64,000 bases of DNA, from the NCBI GenBank assembly GCA_964579725.1, contig CAZOHG010000014.1, forward strand, positions 3,568 to 67,567. The letters are read 5' to 3'. Each line of letters begins with the position of its first letter. Position 1 is the stretch's first letter. Below are positions 62,554 through 64,000 of the stretch, piece by piece. This stretch comes from CAZOHG01 sp964579725. GTDB taxonomy: Bacteria; Zhuqueibacterota; JdFR-76; BMS3Abin05. The position numbers and the translations under genes are program-made. The notes below the pieces were generated by a model, which did not search any database, had not been told where the DNA came from, and saw only the letters and a list, made by a program, of their open reading frames with translations.

Positions 62554-64000
62554 ATGAAACGAGTTCTAATGGTTGCGTTGTTTTTCCTGTTTGCCGGAAG
62601 TATTTGGGCACAGGAAAGCCCCTCCGTCATTGGAGAGGTGGATTACTACAATGCCACGCGGTACTGCGGAGCGCGAAATTCGGCGCGCACGCCGGCGGGG
62701 GATCTGATTGTGGTTTTTGAACCTGGGTCAAAATACACCAATCAGGACATTTGGTATTACACGTACAATTCCATCTTCGGGAGCTGGGACCCGGCTCAAC
62801 AATTAAGCAAAAGCACGACCAATGCCACCGGCGTTCCGGCCGTGGTTGCCGATGACGACGGCAAAATTTACGCGACTTGGAAGGAAAAGCGGGACGACGG
62901 ACGGCGTCACCTGATGTTTTCCATTTGGAAAGATGGGCTATGGAGCGAATCCGTCGTTGCCGAACCCGATACGTTTCACAACAATGCAGGGGTGAACACG
63001 GTAGATATTGCGTCCGACGGCACTATTTTCACCCTCTTTTCCATCTGGAATGATCCGGCTCAATTTCCGGCCAATATTTATTCTACGGCTAGTAAAGATG
63101 AAGGAAAAAGCTGGAGCCTTTTTAATTTGACCAAGAATTACCCAACCCCCAATGTGTTGCCCATTAATTGGTTGGATGTGAATTTGGCTCCCGGCAAAGA
63201 CGGAACTATGTTTGCCTGCTGGGAAGACAAAGAACCCAGTACCAAGGCCTACGAGGTCTTTTTGTCCACCTTTTCACCGGATTCCGGTGCCTGGACAACC
63301 CCTCAAGCCGTCACCCCGATTCATGACGGAGCTCCCCGTGTCATGAAATATTTGGACGGTTGCACCCCGGTGGCGGGAGCAACCCCCGTTTATTTCTTGG
63401 GAGATTCTTCTTACGCATACCACAGCAAAGCGGCGGCCATTGATTACACAATGGGGAACGGTTCCGAAGTGTTAACCTTCTTCTTTAATATGTATTTCGA
63501 ACCAACCGCTCAGCGTGACTCGCTGATCAGCGACGTGGTACACCATTTGGGTTCCAATCTAAAAATCCTGTTGGTGGACGATGACAATCGCTACAACAAT
63601 GAAAAAATAATTGAAAACGGCCTCACGGCGGCGGGATTTAACTTTTCCGTCTTTGATTGTGGAAACAGCTCGGGAATGGCCACCGCCGTTCCTCCGGCGG
63701 ATACCTTGAAAAACTACGATCTCGTGATTTGGTTCGCGGGTGACGACGGCAAAGCCCTGGCGCTTTGGAACATTCAGGATGCTGACAATCCCGATTTAAA
63801 AGCCTACCTCGACGCCGGAAACAAAAAGCTCTGGATCATCGGTTCTGATTGGCTGTACGACCGCTACAAAGGTGCACCGGATAAATTCGCCGCCGGTGAT
63901 ATGTGCTACGATTATTTCGGAATTGCTTCGTACGATGTTCAAACCTACAAAGACGACAACAGTGTGGGGGTGACGGAGCTCGATGCTTCACCGGAAATAC
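62554..64000 (+). CDS. Secreted protein, N-terminal part (runs off the window)
   Basis: 482 residues are visible with no stop. Signal peptide (VLMVALFFLFAGSIWAQ). Sialidase-like beta-propeller repeats are apparent (ADDDGKIYATWKEKRDDG, ASDGTIFTLFSIWND). A later part (NLKILLVDDDNRYNNEKI) looks like a GATase-like alpha/beta domain, similar in style to that of the secreted amidase at 25208. GAGGAGG lies before the ATG, and TTGTGA-N17-TATTTA at 62504-62532 may be its promoter. Catalytic function unknown. Confidence 0.78.
   Translation, partial: MKRVLMVALFFLFAGSIWAQESPSVIGEVDYYNATRYCGARNSARTPAGDLIVVFEPGSKYTNQDIWYYTYNSIFGSWDPAQQLSKSTTNATGVPAVVADDDGKIYATWKEKRDDGRRHLMFSIWKDGLWSESVVAEPDTFHNNAGVNTVDIASDGTIFTLFSIWNDPAQFPANIYSTASKDEGKSWSLFNLTKNYPTPNVLPINWLDVNLAPGKDGTMFACWEDKEPSTKAYEVFLSTFSPDSGAWTTPQAVTPIHDGAPRVMKYLDGCTPVAGATPVYFLGDSSYAYHSKAAAIDYTMGNGSEVLTFFFNMYFEPTAQRDSLISDVVHHLGSNLKILLVDDDNRYNNEKIIENGLTAAGFNFSVFDCGNSSGMATAVPPADTLKNYDLVIWFAGDDGKALALWNIQDADNPDLKAYLDAGNKKLWIIGSDWLYDRYKGAPDKFAAGDMCYDYFGIASYDVQTYKDDNSVGVTELDASPEI

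Noticed and set aside
1..64000. CRISPR array, rRNA operon, prophage or IS element
   Set aside because: No regularly spaced repeats, no rRNA-like stretch, no transposase or phage genes among the coding regions.

Overview
The window is 64 kb of bacterial DNA with moderate GC content. It contains one run of ten Ns (30081-30090), so it is probably a scaffold from a draft or metagenome assembly. The gene content points to the FCB superphylum, and I infer a Calditrichota- or KSB1-like lineage. The evidence is a GWxTD-domain protein, a PorV/PorQ-type outer-membrane protein, a TonB-dependent receptor with an N-terminal carboxypeptidase-like domain, several exported proteins ending in a Bacteroidetes-like C-terminal beta-sandwich/sorting region, and a metallopeptidase-propeller-barrel fusion. 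I see no phage, insertion sequence, CRISPR array or rRNA.

Layout. 0-9 kb: receiver protein, alanine-dehydrogenase-like protein, CoA-transferase, QueG, a large FAD/Fe-S oxidoreductase and an orphan PAS-sigma54 activator. 9.3-10.8 kb: two peroxiredoxins whose catalytic Cys codon is replaced by in-frame TGA, each followed by a SECIS-like hairpin with its loop at the same offset. The second carries a signal peptide and a Met-rich linker. 11-19.5 kb (minus strand): GWxTD protein, metallopeptidase-propeller-barrel protein, Pit/DUF47 phosphate pair and an S9 peptidase. 19.7-23.5 kb: soluble histidine kinase, NtrC-like activator, and a receiver-only gene behind a sigma54-like promoter with an upstream inverted repeat. 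23.6-30 kb: YjbQ, an envelope lipoprotein and an NlpC-like secreted protein with an EamA transporter, a hydrolase and a LOG-family protein. 30-40 kb: a broken glycosidase, then a rhamnose/lactate catabolic cluster. 40-43 kb: TPR protein and GH57. 43.6 kb: tRNA-Sec. 44-64 kb: an orphan HExxH protein, a TonB receptor/secreted protein/PorV set, and a peptide uptake and hydrolysis group (OPT, XRE, M20). This is followed by a formylglutamate-amidohydrolase-like/FGE fusion, a C10 protease, glutamine synthetase and a truncated secreted protein.

How the parts fit. tRNA-Sec (anticodon TCA) 34 kb from two TGA-containing peroxiredoxins makes selenocysteine decoding the best reading; SelA, SelB and SelD are not in the window. 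The rhamnose cluster couples a fused aldolase/lactaldehyde dehydrogenase and rhamnulokinase to LutC and a fused LutB-LutA, which would carry rhamnose carbon through L-lactate to pyruvate; rhamnose isomerase is not here. Several genes share a promoter form TTGNNN-N17-TATATT, so the housekeeping promoter pattern of this organism can be read from the window.
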